Below, piece after piece: positions 1 through 11,499 of a stretch of DNA of 64,000 bases (positions are counted from its first letter, which is position 1; each line of letters begins with the position of its first letter). The notes beneath the pieces were generated by a model. The model did not search any database. It had not been told where the DNA came from and worked only from the letters and a program-made list of their open reading frames with translations. Source of the stretch: Gigaspora margarita (lineage: Eukaryota > Glomeromycota > Glomeromycetes > Diversisporales > Gigasporaceae); the NCBI GenBank assembly GCA_009809945.1, contig WTPW01002109.1, positions 12,026 to 76,025 of the forward strand. Direction: 5' to 3'. Made by a program: the position numbers and the translations under genes.

Positions 1-609
1 TTTTTTTAGAGAGTGTTGGTTGAAAAAATTTTTTTTTGAAAGCTTATATTTCGAAAATTGGGAACCGATACCAAAGTTGGTATCTGATATTTGAAATTTA
101 GCTAATATATACCAAAGTAGAACCGCTAACAGAAAAAATTTTTACTATGATCCTCAAATATAACCTCACATAGATTATTCAGGGTCCTGTTGTTCCCACT
201 GCCTCCATCTTCATTCTAATTACAAAATTATATGTTAAGCTAAATCATAATTAGGATATTCCTTTCACATTCTCAAAATTCTACCAAAAGCTTGTAGTAC
301 TTCATAAAGACAAGCCGTATCTGACTGCAATTTGTTAAGAGCTTTACAATATAGAAGAAGTAAGGAATGTAATCATATTATCGATTGCCAGAAGTTATCA
401 TTGAGTAGAATTTCAGTTATATTTTGAGGAGAGTAAATTTATCTAGTCTTTTCAAAGACTGATTCAATTCTTTATCATTGGAGTTATAGGCTGAATTTCC
501 AAAGGAGATTCAAACATAGTAGCCAAATTCTTAATTTGATATTTAAGTTAAGTGTTATTTAAATTAATTATTTATATAGAGTTAGCAAATGATTTATTTT
601 TTAGAAAAG
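1..609. other. AT-rich stretch with no recognisable gene
   Basis: Both strands are stop-rich. I see no coding signal, RNA gene or defined repeat end here. Confidence 0.5.
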
Positions 610-611
610 TT

Positions 612-701
612 TATTTTTATCCAAATTAAAATTACCCAAAATATTACTATTAATTTTAGTTATTAGAAGAATATAGGTGACTTTAATTTGGGTAAAAAAT
701 A
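612..701. mobile_element. Small foldback element (MITE-like)
   Basis: About 27-bp inverted ends face each other: the left arm contains ATCCAAATTAAAATTACC and the right arm GGTGACTTTAATTTGGGTA. Only about 40 bases separate the arms. No coding capacity. Confidence 0.45.
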
Positions 702-733
702 GAATTCAATTTTTTATATGGAACAGTATAATA

Positions 734-911
734 CTGTATAAGTGCGAAATAACACACATCTGCGCATTAATTAATTAACCTGGGTGTTATTTTGTATATG
801 CTACAGTAGAGTGTGTTTTATCGAAATGCCTATAAGCATTAATTCGAACTATTTTTGAAAGTTTTGATTTTCAAAATAATACCTACAAGCATTATTTTGC
901 ACTTATTATAG
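734..911. mobile_element. TA-flanked MITE
   Basis: The left end CTGTATAAGTGCGAAATAA mirrors the right end TTATTTTGCACTTATTATAG with one base of length difference. TA lies immediately outside both ends (732-733 and 912-913), as expected for a Tc1/mariner-type target duplication. It lies just downstream of the hAT transposase remnant. Confidence 0.5.
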
Positions 912-959
912 TAAACATTTTTTTCTTATATATATAAAAAATATACATATTTTTTTCAA

Positions 960-2240
960 TACTAACCATTAAAGCCTGTCGAGATTTTATTAGACTTTTG
1001 AAACAGTAGCGATATATGAATTCCAACGGGTATCATCTGGACAAATTAAAGCAATATATTTCGAATATTTTTGTTTTTGAACATCTTGAAGCTTTCTAAT
1101 AAAATATGAATTAAGTGCATTGTTAAAATAGCTAACGATTTTTATTAATTGTTTTATTGCAAATTTAAATTCAGCAGATTCTTTGAATATTTCGCCCATG
1201 GCTAAGTTATATTGATAAGCAAAGCATAGCAAAAACACAATTTTTGGATATTGTAACCTTAATCGATGTCTATTAAAAATAATTAGAGCAAATTTTAAAG
1301 CAAGAGAGATCAATAATATAATTATTATCTGGCAGCAGAATAAGCAGATATACTATCAGAAACAATTACTGACAATTTTACTCCTATACTCGATGCATCG
1401 CTAATTATGCTTTCTATTTTAGGAATAACATTAACTATTCTTTCTTTCTCAGAACTAATATTAATCACCTCCCAAATTTGAACTTCTCCAGTTGATAAAA
1501 TAAAAAGTGAACTGAAAATATGTTAATTTAAAATGTTTTTCTACCTATTGAATGCTAACGTAACCCCAATATTATCTTCTTTTAATTTTTGTTCTCTTGA
1601 ATTTATAAAATTTTTTCTCTCAGTATTAAGGATATGATTAGACAATAAATACTGACTAGGAAGTCTAAGTGACAGATTAAAAAATTAAAAAACTCGAGCT
1701 TCTGAATTTGTTATCCAACGAAATGCCACCCATTCAATATTGTCATCTGAAGCAACAATCGTTCAAACTTTGGTCTATTTTTTGTAGCAATATTTTTGAC
1801 AATAAAATTAGACACAGAGTTAGAAGTTGATGCCTTTTTTTTAACTTCTTATTTGATGTGGGCATTGTTAAGAAAACACCAGAAGTTAAGTCACTTGTAC
1901 AAATATCATCATCTATTCAAAAAATGTATATATATTTATACAAAATATCTAAGCAATTTTTTTAGTATTTACAAAATTACCTGACATATTAGTATTTGAA
2001 TGTTTTTTTGAAGTTTGATCTGTTCTATTACAATATGCATCTACTGCATTTTGAGATTACATTTTTTTAAGTAGTTTCGAACAATATCTTTTTTATTGGT
2101 TATTGGGTTCTTTAGAGCTTCATCTCAGCCAAGACTTTCTTCACAAGCTTTACATATACCATAGGTATTGTACTTGTTGATGGGCTTCGTACCAATTATG
2201 ATAATATCATCAGTAAATCTATGTTTTTCAGGAATGCCTG
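960..2240 (-). pseudogene. Decayed BED zinc finger / hAT-type (DUF659) transposase
   Basis: Read on the minus strand, the region first gives a BED-finger remnant (about 2200-2055) with C-x2-C (KACEE) and, further on, RNYLKKC, where the usual His of H-L-x2-C has become Tyr. A DUF659-like body follows (about 1800-990) with pieces such as SQYLLSNHILNTER, STGEVQIWEV and VSDSISAYSAAR. The last piece, a 107-residue frame at 1313-990, contains RLRLQYPKIVFLLCFAYQYN and TRWNS, hallmarks of hAT-type proteins of this group. These proteins normally cut and paste DNA with 8-bp duplications. A 59-bp intron-like gap (1328-1270) keeps the frame across SAAR/HRLRL; its acceptor is AG but its donor reads AT instead of GT. 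Frameshifts and stops elsewhere and loss of the C-terminal dimerisation domain show it is dead. The family call is from motif memory. Confidence 0.7.
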
Positions 2241-2285
2241 TATGTTTTCATGCCATTTTAATTAGAAGCGTCAAGTATTATGATA

Positions 2286-2836
2286 CCGTATATTGCTAAA
2301 ATAAGCTACCTCTGAAAATAAGCTACCCCCTCTTTTGGTCAAGAAATGTAAAAACGTCTTTGACCTGAAAATAAGCTACCCCACGATCGATAAAAGTTGC
2401 TACATAGTAAAGTCCAAATTTTACTAAGTAAATCGATTAAAGTCACTTAAGTAAACTTATTCAGAAGATCAAAATACATATACTCTTAAATTTACAATAA
2501 AATTGAAGAACTTTTTATTAATTAGATTTTAATTTTTACGTTCAACGAAGAGATTAAAATTTTATTAGCAAAATATATTTGTTGAATGTAAAAATTAAAA
2601 GTCAAATAATGAAAAGTGCTCCTATTCTAATAAAACTTTTAGGATAGGTGTAGTTTAGTCTTCCAAATAGTTTACTTAAGTGCTAATTACAGATTTACAT
2701 AGTATAATTTAGACTTTATTATATAACAACTATTGGCGATTGACCAAAAATTGATTTTATCCAAAAATAAGCTACTCCTAGATTTTTTGTATCCAAAATC
2801 GTCCAAAAAAGGTAGCTTATTTTCGGACACATATGG
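2286..2836 (+). mobile_element. MITE family 'AAGCTACC', copy 1 (551 bp)
   Basis: The left end reads CCGTATATTGCTAAAATAAG, followed by repeated AAAATAAGCTACC motifs. The right end is GGTAGCTTATTTTCGGACAC then ATATGG. TA flanks both ends (2284-2285, 2837-2838). No ORF. It is the best-preserved long copy; four relatives lie at 5766, 6326, 9867 (inverted) and 42685. Confidence 0.75.
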
Positions 2837-2838
2837 TA

Positions 2839-3542
2839 GTTGGTGATTTAAGAATAACCAACTTTCTAGGTAATTATGTTTATATTTTTATAAATTTTGT
2901 TTTATTCTTAGTGAATATAAAAAATATTATCATTTGATATAAAGGATTTATTACAAATTACAAAAGATAAGTAAAAAATTTCCTGAATTTTATACTTTAT
3001 TGCACAATACAAACAATCCCATATACTAAATATTATCCTTCTTTCTGCAGATTTCATATGCTATTTTATTTTTCAAGCAAATTGCCTATATTATAGCGAT
3101 GTAATAATGTCTTATCAATTGAAGATTTACGATTCGAATTCCTATAATTATAGTTCAGTACTGTTTTTTTTAATAGCACATTGTTGAAGGTCACATCACT
3201 GCAGATAATTTAACAACTGGTGTGGGAAAGAGTCTACATTACTTTAGCTGTAGATTCATGCAGATTAAATGCTACTGCATCTTCTATATATATAGCATAG
3301 CAAGACTTAAAAGTTTATTATAGCCAAACTTAAAGTAAGAATTATGAATACATTTCGTTTTTCATTAAGTAATAAGTTTTTTTTTCTTTGTTAAAATATA
3401 CACTTACATTTTTTTTATACATTTTTTCTCTGAACTCTTATACTACTTTAATAGCGCTTTATACTAACACTGAAATTACATTTGTGTTCCAGCACCAGAT
3501 ATGAGGATGGGCACTGTTTTACAACAGTACCTTTTCAAATAT
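2839..3542. other. AT-rich stretch with no recognisable gene
   Basis: No coding signal or clear repeat boundary seen. Just before 3543 is a partial, degraded extra unit of the following tandem repeat. Confidence 0.4.
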
Positions 3543-3895
3543 TTTTGAATCTGTTTACTAAAAAAAAGATACCAATTATTGCAATTAATTGGATCTAGGA
3601 CCAGTTTCTTGAAACATGCATCTATATTTGGTAAACAGGTTCCAAAATGCATAAAAAGGCTCTATTGTAAAAATCATGATGCCCATTCCCATGGTTTATG
3701 CACAAATTACAATCATTTTTGGAGCTGTTTACCAAAAAAAAGATACCAATTATTGCAAGCATTGGATCTAGGACCAGTTCCTTGAAACATGCATCTATAT
3801 TTGGTGAACAGGTCCTGAAATGCTTGAAAAGGCTCTATTGTAAAAATCATGATGCCCTTCCTATGGTTTATGCACAAATTACAATCAAATATGCT
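3543..3895. repeat. Two-unit ~178-bp tandem repeat
   Basis: Two direct copies (about 3543-3720 and 3723-3895) share long runs such as AAAAAAGATACCAATTATTG, GGATCTAGGACCAGTT and AAAATCATGATGCCC. Short open frames cross the units in different registers and repeat the same peptide, so they follow from the duplication and are not a gene. Confidence 0.65.
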
Positions 3896-4344
3896 AATAA
3901 TTATAAAATCAGATGCAGAACCAGTTTCGTGAGATAAGTATCTGCTTTTATTATAATTTGAGCATATTAGTTAACAATAACTCATTCTGTACTAATAACT
4001 TTTTGTTGTGAAATATAACGAGATTTTATGCAGCATTTTAGCTTGAGCTTACAAATTAGTATTTAAGATTATAGTAAGTACTTTAAGGTGTTATTGTATA
4101 TAGATTTGGGCATCAAAGAGAGCGTAGAGATTTTTTTAATTTTTGTATTTGTATGACAATATTCGGATCATATCTAATCAAGCAATGCAAAATAGTAGTA
4201 AAATTTTTGTAATACTTGTAGCCTATTTTTAAGAAACATAAAATGTAAAAAATTCTGTTTACTACTGTATTATGTATATAAATTATTTTAACAATATCAA
4301 AGTTTACATACGAATTTAAAATATTAATAAATATGAATGACAGA

Positions 4345-4525
4345 AAGTTGAATGCTACTGGAAGTCACTGGAAGTCACTAGAACCTTCTTCCAGTGCTAA
4401 AAATCTCTACCAGAAGGGTCCAGTAACAATCTACCACTGGAAGCAAATTATTATTTATTTGTTCCAGTTGGCTCTAGTAATCATCCAGTTCCAGTAATTT
4501 TCACTAGAATGTTCCAGTGGACAAC
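4345..4525. mobile_element. Foldback repeat built on ACTGGAA
   Basis: CACTGGAAG, CACTAGAA and CCAGTGCT motifs on the left are mirrored by TTCCAGTTGG, CACTAGAATG and TTCCAGTGG on the right. The result is an imperfect palindrome of about 180 bp without coding capacity. Confidence 0.4.
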
Positions 4526-4529
4526 ACTG

Positions 4530-5291
4530 ATATAATACAAGACATTAGTTATACAATGTGTTTTAATTTTTCAAATAGCTATATCTTTTATCTAAAAAGT
4601 TTTAAAAAAATCTGAACAGTAACTTTATAGAGCTATATTAGCTCTATATATATGCCAAATATCTTTTTAAAATCTTATTACTGTAAAAAGTTTTAGTAAT
4701 TTGAAAATTAAATTTTATATATTAATTTATAAATTTATATATAAAATTTTAATTTTCAAATTGTTAAAACTTTTTATAGTAATAAGATTTTGAAAAGATA
4801 TTTGGCATATATGGGCCCTTAAAAGTAGAAACCAGAGAATTTGTCTAATCACAAGTTTTGAGAAAATTGAAAAACTATTTTGCTACACAAAATTAAACAA
4901 TCTAAAATTAGTATATTCATGATTAACAAACCTGTTTAAACAGGATTATTAGATTTGTAAACTTCAAAAATCTTAGTAAATCTATTTTTAAATTATAGTA
5001 TCAAAAGCTTTTAAACATTATATTGCAAAAATTTAATAAGTGATTAGAGTTTCATTATTAAGTAAAAAAAATTGGGCCTTAAATTTTATATTTTCAATCA
5101 AACAGGTTAATTTTTAAAAAATTGTCAAATTCTCTAGTTTCTACTTTTGAGGATCCATATATAGAGCTGACATAGCTCTATAAAGTTACTAATAAGATTT
5201 TTTAAAACTTCTTATATAAAAAGTTATAGCTATTTAAAAAATTGAAACTTCTTGTATAATAGTTAAGCATAAATGTCTTGTATTATGATAG
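4530..5291. mobile_element. Nested foldback element with long TIRs
   Basis: The outer arms begin TATAATACAAGACATTAG (left) and end ATGTCTTGTATTAT (right), and stay similar inward for about 130 bp (AGCTATA, CTTTATAGAGCTAT). Inside is a near-perfect palindrome at 4650-4810 (ATATGCCAAATATC to GATATTTGGCATAT). A second pair of arms containing AAAAGTAGAAACCAGAGAAT flanks 4813-5158. Confidence 0.55.
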
Positions 5292-5765
5292 TAAAATTAT
5301 AATAAATTACAAAAAAAAGAACAAATAATAGCTATAATTCTAAAACTAAATATTCTAAACCAAAGAATAAAAAAAGACAATAATAAATGTTTTAAATAAA
5401 AATATTAAAAGACAAATAATAAATATTTTAAACTAAAAATATTAAAAAAGACAAAAAATAAGTATTTTAAAGAAAATAACTATTTGTACACAGTATGTTT
5501 ATATACAGTTATTTGTGTAATATATAAATTAAACCAATTTTTGATAGACAAAAATTAAATTTTAAATAATATTAGGTAGGGTTCTTACAAACCCAGATCA
5601 AATCAAACTTTAGGCCAAGTTTGAGTTTGATTTGATTTTAAATCAAACCCGATCTCAAACTAGCATTAAAAAAATATTTGTGTTTGATTTGAAGCAACCT
5701 TTTTAGTTAAATTTGAGTTTGATTTGGGGTTGAGTTTGAAGTTGCAAACTATTTGAGTTTGAATA

Positions 5766-6315
5766 CTGTATATTGCCAAAAATAAGCTAACTCTGAAAAT
5801 AAACCACCCCCTCTCTTTTGGTCAAGAAATACAAAAATGTCTTTGATCCAAAAATAAGCTAACCACAATCAATGAAAGTTCCTATATAGTAAAGTCCAAA
5901 TTGTACTAAGCAAATCAATTAAAGTCACTTAAGTAAACTTATTCAAAAGATCAAAATATGTGTACTTTAAAATTTACAATAAAATTAAAAAAATTGTTAT
6001 TAATTGGATTTAATATTTACATTCAATAAAGAGATTAAAATTTTAATAACAAAATATATTCACTGAATATAAAAATTAAAAGTCAAATAATAAAAAGTAC
6101 TCATATTTTGATAAAACTTTCAGAATAGATATAGTTTGGTCTTCCAAATAAGTTTACTTAAGCACAAATAATAGATTTTTAAGTAGAATTTAGACTTTAC
6201 TATGTAGCTACTATTGGCGATTGACCAAAATCAATTTTATTTAAAAATAAGCAACCCCAGATTTTTTACATACAAAATCGTCCAAAAAATATAGCTTATT
6301 TTTGGAAATATACAG
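5766..6315 (+). mobile_element. MITE family 'AAGCTACC', copy 2 (550 bp)
   Basis: CTGTATATTGCCAAAAATAA at the left and TTTTTGGAAATATACAG at the right, with TA outside both ends (5764-5765, 6316-6317). Closely related to copy 1 over its full length, but many CG and C positions have become T or A. Confidence 0.75.
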
Positions 6316-6325
6316 TAATATAATA

Positions 6326-6860
6326 CTGTATATTACCAAAAATAAGCTATATCCAAAATAAACTACTCCATCTATTGGTCAAAAACTCAAAAATATCTTT
6401 GACCCGAAAATAAGCTACTCGCAATCGTTGAAAGTTGCTATATAGTAAAGTCCAAACTTTACTAAGTAAATTGATTAAAGTTGCTTAAATAAACTTATTT
6501 AGGAGATCAAAATACGTATTCTCTAAAATTTACAACAAATTGGAGAAATTTTATTAATTGGTTTTTAATTTTTACATTCAACAAAGAGATTAAAAGTTTA
6601 TTAACAAAATATATTCATTGAACGTAAAAATTAAAAGTCTACTCCTATTTTGATAAAACTTTTAGTATATGTGTAGTTGAGTCTTCCAAACAAGTCTAAT
6701 TAAGCACTAATAATTGATTTACATAGTAAAATTTAGACTTTACTATGTAACAACTATTGGTAACTAACCAAAAATTAATTATATCTAAAAATAAGCTATC
6801 CCAGATTTTTAGTGTCCAAAATCGTCCAAAAAAAAGTAGCTTATTTTTGGAAACATATGG
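6326..6860 (+). mobile_element. MITE family 'AAGCTACC', copy 3 (535 bp)
   Basis: Begins CTGTATATTACCAAAAATAA and ends TAGCTTATTTTTGGAAACAT then ATGG, with TA at 6324-6325 and 6861-6862. It follows copy 2 head to tail with only ten bases between them. Confidence 0.75.
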
Positions 6861-7550
6861 TATATTTTTATATTTTAAACAAGTTTATTTAAATACAAAG
6901 TAAGAATTAAGAAACTTGTTTAAAATTTAAAAATATATTTATATTATTCAAACTCAAACTAGTTTGCAAACTTCAAATCAAACTCAAATCAAACTTTAAA
7001 TGAAATTTGGGTTTGGTTTGAGTTTGATTATTTTTTTATTTGAGTTTGGTTTGATTTCAAACTTTATAAAATTTATAGTCTGAGTTTTGTTTAATTTGAG
7101 ATTTGATCAAACTCAAATCAAACCTAAATCAAACTTTGGAACCCTAATATTAGAGTTAGGATAAAGGTCTAGAATGGATGGGTTAGGCTTAGTTTATACT
7201 AAAATTTTGCAAAAAATTTTTTTTCTTGTTTTTAAAATAAAGTTTTATAAACAAAATTTAAAGATATAATTAAATTTTAGTATTTTGCTTTATTTTTTAA
7301 TACAAAAATTGATTTGCTGCTTGCATTTTTCTATTATATTTTGTATAACTATATATAAACACACTGTATGCAAATAGAAATGCTCTATTTTAAATTAGAA
7401 ATAAATGAAAGGTACATTATTTAGTCTTAAAAAAAAGCAAAATTTGTATATTTTTAAGTAAGTAATTAATATATTGGAATATTTTAATTCAAAGTTTAAA
7501 AAACTTTTACTTAGAAACTTTTTACCCTTTTTCTACTAATGAGCCCCAAT

Positions 7551-7720
7551 TTAGTTAATATAATTACTAATATATTTGGCTAATATATATTTAACTAACA
7601 TATCTAGCTAATATATCAAGCTAATATATTTAATTAATATATCTAGCTAATATATTTTACTAATATACATTGCTAATATATTTAGCTAATATATTTAGCT
7701 AATATATCTAACTAATCTAT
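7551..7720. repeat. 16-18 bp minisatellite (TTTAGCTAATATATCT)
   Basis: About ten imperfect units of GCTAATATATYT-type sequence in a row, with variants ACTAATATA and AATTAATATA. Confidence 0.7.
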
Positions 7721-8516
7721 TTAATAAATAATATTAATACAAAAATTTTATAATAATATAATACTAATAATATAGTTTAATAATAACTTTACTAATAAAA
7801 TCTACTAATTTAGCAATATAAAATTTGAAAAAATCCAAAAAAAATTAATAGAAAAAGTTATAATATAAAACTTTTAAGCTCTTACTATATGAAAGTTTAC
7901 TAATAATTTTCAAAATATTAATAAAACAAACTAAAATTAAAGTTTTTATTTAGAAAATATATAAGTAAATATCTCAATTTTAATGATAGAGGATACTATT
8001 AGTATTCTGTAATATATATCAGTCATAGGACATGTCCCTAATAAGTGCTGTTACTTATAAATTAAATGAGTTAACTCATCTAATTTTATATATAAATTTA
8101 TGCAAAAAATCATTTAAATTAAATTTAGTTAAAATATATATATATACCTTTCTTTAAAATTTAAATATATATTCTTTAGTATTTAATAATATTTAATTTA
8201 AAGTTTTAGTTCTTAACTCCAAGTAATTCAAAGATAATCTTCTTTTAAAGTTGATCAATTTTTTACTAAGTTCTTTAAGTCAAATGACTGACACACCCCA
8301 AGCAATAATATGATTGGCTAAAGTAATCTTCTAAAAATATAAAAGATACTATTAAGTAAAGGCTTCTTGTGTTCTAATTGAAAGTTAAAGAGGAGGTACT
8401 TCTGATTCTAATAGTAGTTAAATTATCAAAATTGGCTCAGTGGATTCCAAGATACTTGGGATCAAAGAAGAGAACATAAGGATCAGCAAATTTACTATTA
8501 TACAAACTATCTATTT

Positions 8517-8693
8517 TTCTTTATTTACTTTTTGAAAAGTTTTTTTAGTATAGTAAAAATTTTACTAAAAAAATGATAAATCTCATCTTAAAAAACTAGC
8601 ATTTTTTTGAGCCAAAAAACAAGTTTACTTAAGAACCCAAAGTCAATTGTGATAATAAAATTTTACGCAAATCATAATTATTCGTTTGACAGC
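8517..8693 (+). repeat. Direct repeat, unit 1 (second unit at 9243-9425)
   Basis: Both units share CTAGCATTTTTTTGAGCC, AAAAACAA, TTTACTTAAGA and CCCAAAGTC. They flank the element at 8711-9241. Either that element landed in a tandem repeat or the units are paired remnants of an older one. Confidence 0.5.
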
Positions 8694-8710
8694 TTTTTTC
8701 TAATTTAATA

Positions 8711-9241
8711 TTTGGGGGTCTTTGCCTTAAAAATAGGGATTGGAACTATTTAACTGGTTAAAAATTGCTCTATAGTTCTGGGCAGAATTATGTTGGTCGT
8801 GGGCCAGAATTATTTTAATGCTGGCCAAATTAAATAGTTAAATGGTTAAATGATTAAATGATTAAAAAAAATTTTAGGCAGTACCAATCTCTACTTGAAA
8901 ATAGGGTTTCGAGGTCCCCCAAACCAAAATTGAGATTTTTGTTAAGCCTTAATTTCGAAGCACTAAGTTCATTTCATGCAAGTTTTATAACTGATTAACT
9001 TAATATTAAAATGAATTATGGAAGTCCGGAAATTTGATGTTAAATATAATGTAAATGATCGATATAACGAATAAATATTTTACCATCAATTTTATCCAAT
9101 AACAAAAAAGTTTTGTGAAGATCATTTCTAAAATTAGCAAAAAATCAAGTTTGGGTTGTTTTGGTTGCACAATTTTTATTTACGATTTACTCAAAAAAAT
9201 TTATAGTGCTGTAGAATCATTTTCAAGACAAAGACCCCATT
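8711..9241. mobile_element. MITE with GGGGTCTTTGYCTTGAAAA TIRs
   Basis: The left end reads GGGGTCTTTGCCTT and the right end CAAGACAAAGACCCC. The left TIR is split by a hAT-type MITE at 8734-8893. No coding capacity. Confidence 0.5.
8734..8893. mobile_element. hAT-type MITE with 8-bp target duplication
   Basis: The left end TAGGGATTGGAACT and the inverse of the right end, TAGAGATTGGTACT, both match the hAT-style YARNG start. It is flanked by CTTAAAAA (8726-8733) and CTTGAAAA (8894-8901), an 8-bp duplication with one mismatch. The interior is AT-rich with AAATGGTTAAATGATT repeats. Confidence 0.65.
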
Positions 9242-9242
9242 T

Positions 9243-9425
9243 GTTTCTCTTTACATATGTTTTGAAAAGTTTTTTATCATAGTGAAAAATTTTACTAAGA
9301 AAATAATAAGATACATTTTAAAATACTAGCATTTTTTTGAGCCAAAAAACAACTTTACTTAAGAGCCCAAAGTCGATTCTAATAATAATATTTTGCACAA
9401 ATCATGATTTTTTATTTGACAATAT
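9243..9425 (+). repeat. Direct repeat, unit 2 (first unit at 8517-8693)
   Basis: Same order of shared blocks as unit 1, including CTAGCATTTTTTTGAGCC and TTTACTTAAGAGCCCAAAG. Confidence 0.5.
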
Positions 9426-9440
9426 TTTCCTATGAAGGTA

Positions 9441-9815
9441 GTAGCTATCCCACAAAAAATTTTCTGGTCATGTGAATTTTTTGTAGCACAAACCAATCAA
9501 ATTTTGAGATCAGGTGTAACATAAAAATTAAAACAATCAAAACAATCGAATAAAGCAAATGAATTAAAGTAATAAATTGAGTAGTTAGAATTTGGGTTAG
9601 ATGCTTGTTAGAGCACTACTAGTACCAAAATTTTGCAAGAAATTTTTTTTGTTAATGAGCAGTAGACGATTTCATAGACAAACTTTAGAGTTATTAGCGA
9701 TTTTTTATGAAAAATCATAAAAACGCGATTTTTACATTATACCTGATCCTAAAATTCAATTGGTTTGCGCCACGACAAAGTCACGTGACCAGAAAATTTT
9801 TTGTAGATTAACTAC
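9441..9815. mobile_element. MITE with 35-bp TIRs and TTAGGG-type module
   Basis: The two ends match over about 35 bases including ACAAAAAATTTTCTGGTCA followed by YGTGA. Subterminal AACCAATCAAATTTTGAG and ATCAGGTGTAAC are mirrored on the right. The centre has GGGTTAG and CCAAAATTTTGCAAGAAATT, the module shared with other elements in this window. Confidence 0.65.
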
Positions 9816-9866
9816 ATAGGTTTTTTCCTATAATGCTTCATGTAATAGTGACTTTGCTGATCCTTA

Positions 9867-10184
9867 CAATATGTGTCCAAAAATAAGCTACCTTTTTTGG
9901 CCAAAAAATTATACAAAAAAACATGAGGTAGCTTATTTTTGAAATATTGAGTTTTTGAAAAAATTGAAAAACGTACTAATAAAAGGTTGTCCAAATGACA
10001 CCAAATATTTACTATATGTGTATCTTGATGAGCTGAACAAGTTTACTTAATGGCACTTTTGATGTTTGCTTAGTAAAATTTAGACTTTTATATGTAGCAA
10101 CTGCTAATAGCTTTTTTAAGATTTTTGAAAAAAATCAGGGGGGTAGCTTATTTTCGGAGGTAGCATATTTTTGGCAATATACGG
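9867..10184 (-). mobile_element. MITE family 'AAGCTACC', copy 4 (short form, inverted)
   Basis: TA-flanked (9865-9866, 10185-10186). It starts CAATATGTGTCCAAAAATAA and ends ATTTTTGGCAATATACGG, the family ends in reverse orientation. At 318 bp it is shorter than copies 1-3 and closest to copy 5. It lies against the right arm of the 8015-10635 element. Confidence 0.7.
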
Positions 10185-10635
10185 TATGCTCTCTTCTTTG
10201 ATCCCAAGTATCTTGGGATCCACTGGGCCGATTTTGATAATTTAACTGCTATTAGAATCAGAAAAGTGATCTCTACAACTTTTAACTAGAAGCCAAAAAA
10301 GGTTTACTTATTAATTTTTGGGTTAGGGTTAGGTTATTATATTATTGCTTTAACTTTATAGAGTTGTAAAGATAAAAAATACATCAACTTGAAAGAAAGA
10401 TTATCTTTGAATTACTTGAAGTTAAAAACTTAAAGTTTAAATTAAAGATTATTAAATGCTAAAGAATGTATATTTAAAATTCAAAGAAAGATTTATATAT
10501 ATATTTTTAAATAAATTTAATTTAAATAATTTTTTTGCATAAATTTATATATAAAATTAGATGTGTTAACTCATTTGATTTATAAGTAACAACATTTGTA
10601 ATCTTTGTAAAAGGACATGTCCTGTAACTGATATA

Positions 10636-11416
10636 GATAGATCAGGTTTATTATAAAACTAGAAAAACACATACTGTTAAAGTCTGAAGCTAAAAAGTAT
10701 AATATTTAAATATAAACTGCTATTTATAATACTTTATAAAAAAATAATCAAATTACAAATATTGAGCTATTGCATATTATAATGTTTTACAAGATCTTTC
10801 ATATTGTCAGACTGATTTGTATTGATCTTTTATATGTTTTAAAATGCTGATTGGCTTAATATCACGTGAGCAGAACCAGATGCACACAAATTTTGATCAA
10901 TTGCTCTTTAGTAAGTTCTAAGCTATGTTCTGAACAATTACTAAAATAGAAAGATTTGCAAAAATCCTCAAAAATTAGCCAAAAAATTACTATAAATAGA
11001 AAAAAGTTGGTATAAAAATCCAAAAAATAAGCAAACCAATATAGTCAGATCTCTATAAATGCAAACTCTATAAACGCAATACCTCTTTAAATGCATATTT
11101 TTGTCTTGTCTTTAAGAAATTATTAGTGCTAAATGTACGTTCTATATTCTGTAAATGCACATTCTTTCAAATAATTTTCTATATTATACTACCTTCCTAA
11201 ATGCATGTAGCCAATCAAATTTTAGTATTTAAAATAGGTTATACAGTTTTTAGTAGAAGTTATACAAACTTGATAATCTAATCTTTAAAGCTATAATTTA
11301 ATTAGCGTTTCCTAAATACAATACTTTCCTAAATGCATATTGTAGGCTTGTATATACATGTTGCATTTATAGAGGTTTGACAGTACCTGGTCTATCTATA
11401 TATATTTTAGGATCTT
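10636..11416. mobile_element. Interrupted copy of the AGGACCC element family
   Basis: The right part ACCTGGTCTATCTATATATA and interior (AAATCCTCAAAAATTAGCC, AATTACTATAAATAGAAAA) match the intact element at 12938-13115 in inverse orientation. A pogo-like MITE (11042-11383) and about 270 bp of other sequence (10660-10925) split it. Its left end merges with the neighbouring element, so that boundary is uncertain. Confidence 0.45.
11042..11383. mobile_element. Pogo/Tc2-like TA-flanked MITE (342 bp)
   Basis: The left end TAGTCAGATCTCTATAAATG mirrors the right end CATTTATAGAGGTTTGACAG. TA is duplicated (11040-11041, 11384-11385), and the flanks rejoin into the older host element at exactly that TA. 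The CTCTATAAATGCAA end resembles pogo/Tigger-group TIRs (family knowledge). No ORF. Confidence 0.65.
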
Positions 11417-11499
11417 GTACTATTTTAAATTTTATATATAAATTTAATAGTAGAATTTTTATATTTAATTTTATAAAAAAAATATATTAAATAATTTTT

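Larger units (their letters stand above)
5567..7153. mobile_element. Composite foldback: CAAATCAAACTC arms around two MITEs
   Basis: The left arm (about 5577-5763) and right arm (about 6940-7145) are inverted versions of a low-complexity pattern such as TTTGAGTTTGATTTG. The outer ends read TAATATTAGGTAGGGTTC and GAACCCTAATATTA, which are inverted. Two complete 'AAGCTACC' MITEs sit in the middle. The arms resemble a decayed form of the CCCGA-rich repeat at 27.1 kb; that link is inference. Confidence 0.4.
8015..10635. mobile_element. 2.6-kb foldback element, TIR TATATCAGTCATAGGACATG
   Basis: The left end TATATCAGTCATAGGACATG is mirrored at 10616-10635 (ACATGTCCTGTAACTGATAT then A). The arms stay related inward: TTACTTATAAATTAAATGAG on the left against its inverse near 10575, and the GATACTTGGGATCAAAGAAG block at 8450-8472 against 10192-10215. 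No transposase frame survives. The interior holds several later insertions, listed separately. Confidence 0.6.

Noticed and set aside
3579-3937. Two overlapping plus-strand frames with a shared peptide
   Set aside because: The shared peptide follows from the ~178-bp tandem duplication in different registers; no start context or domain supports a gene.
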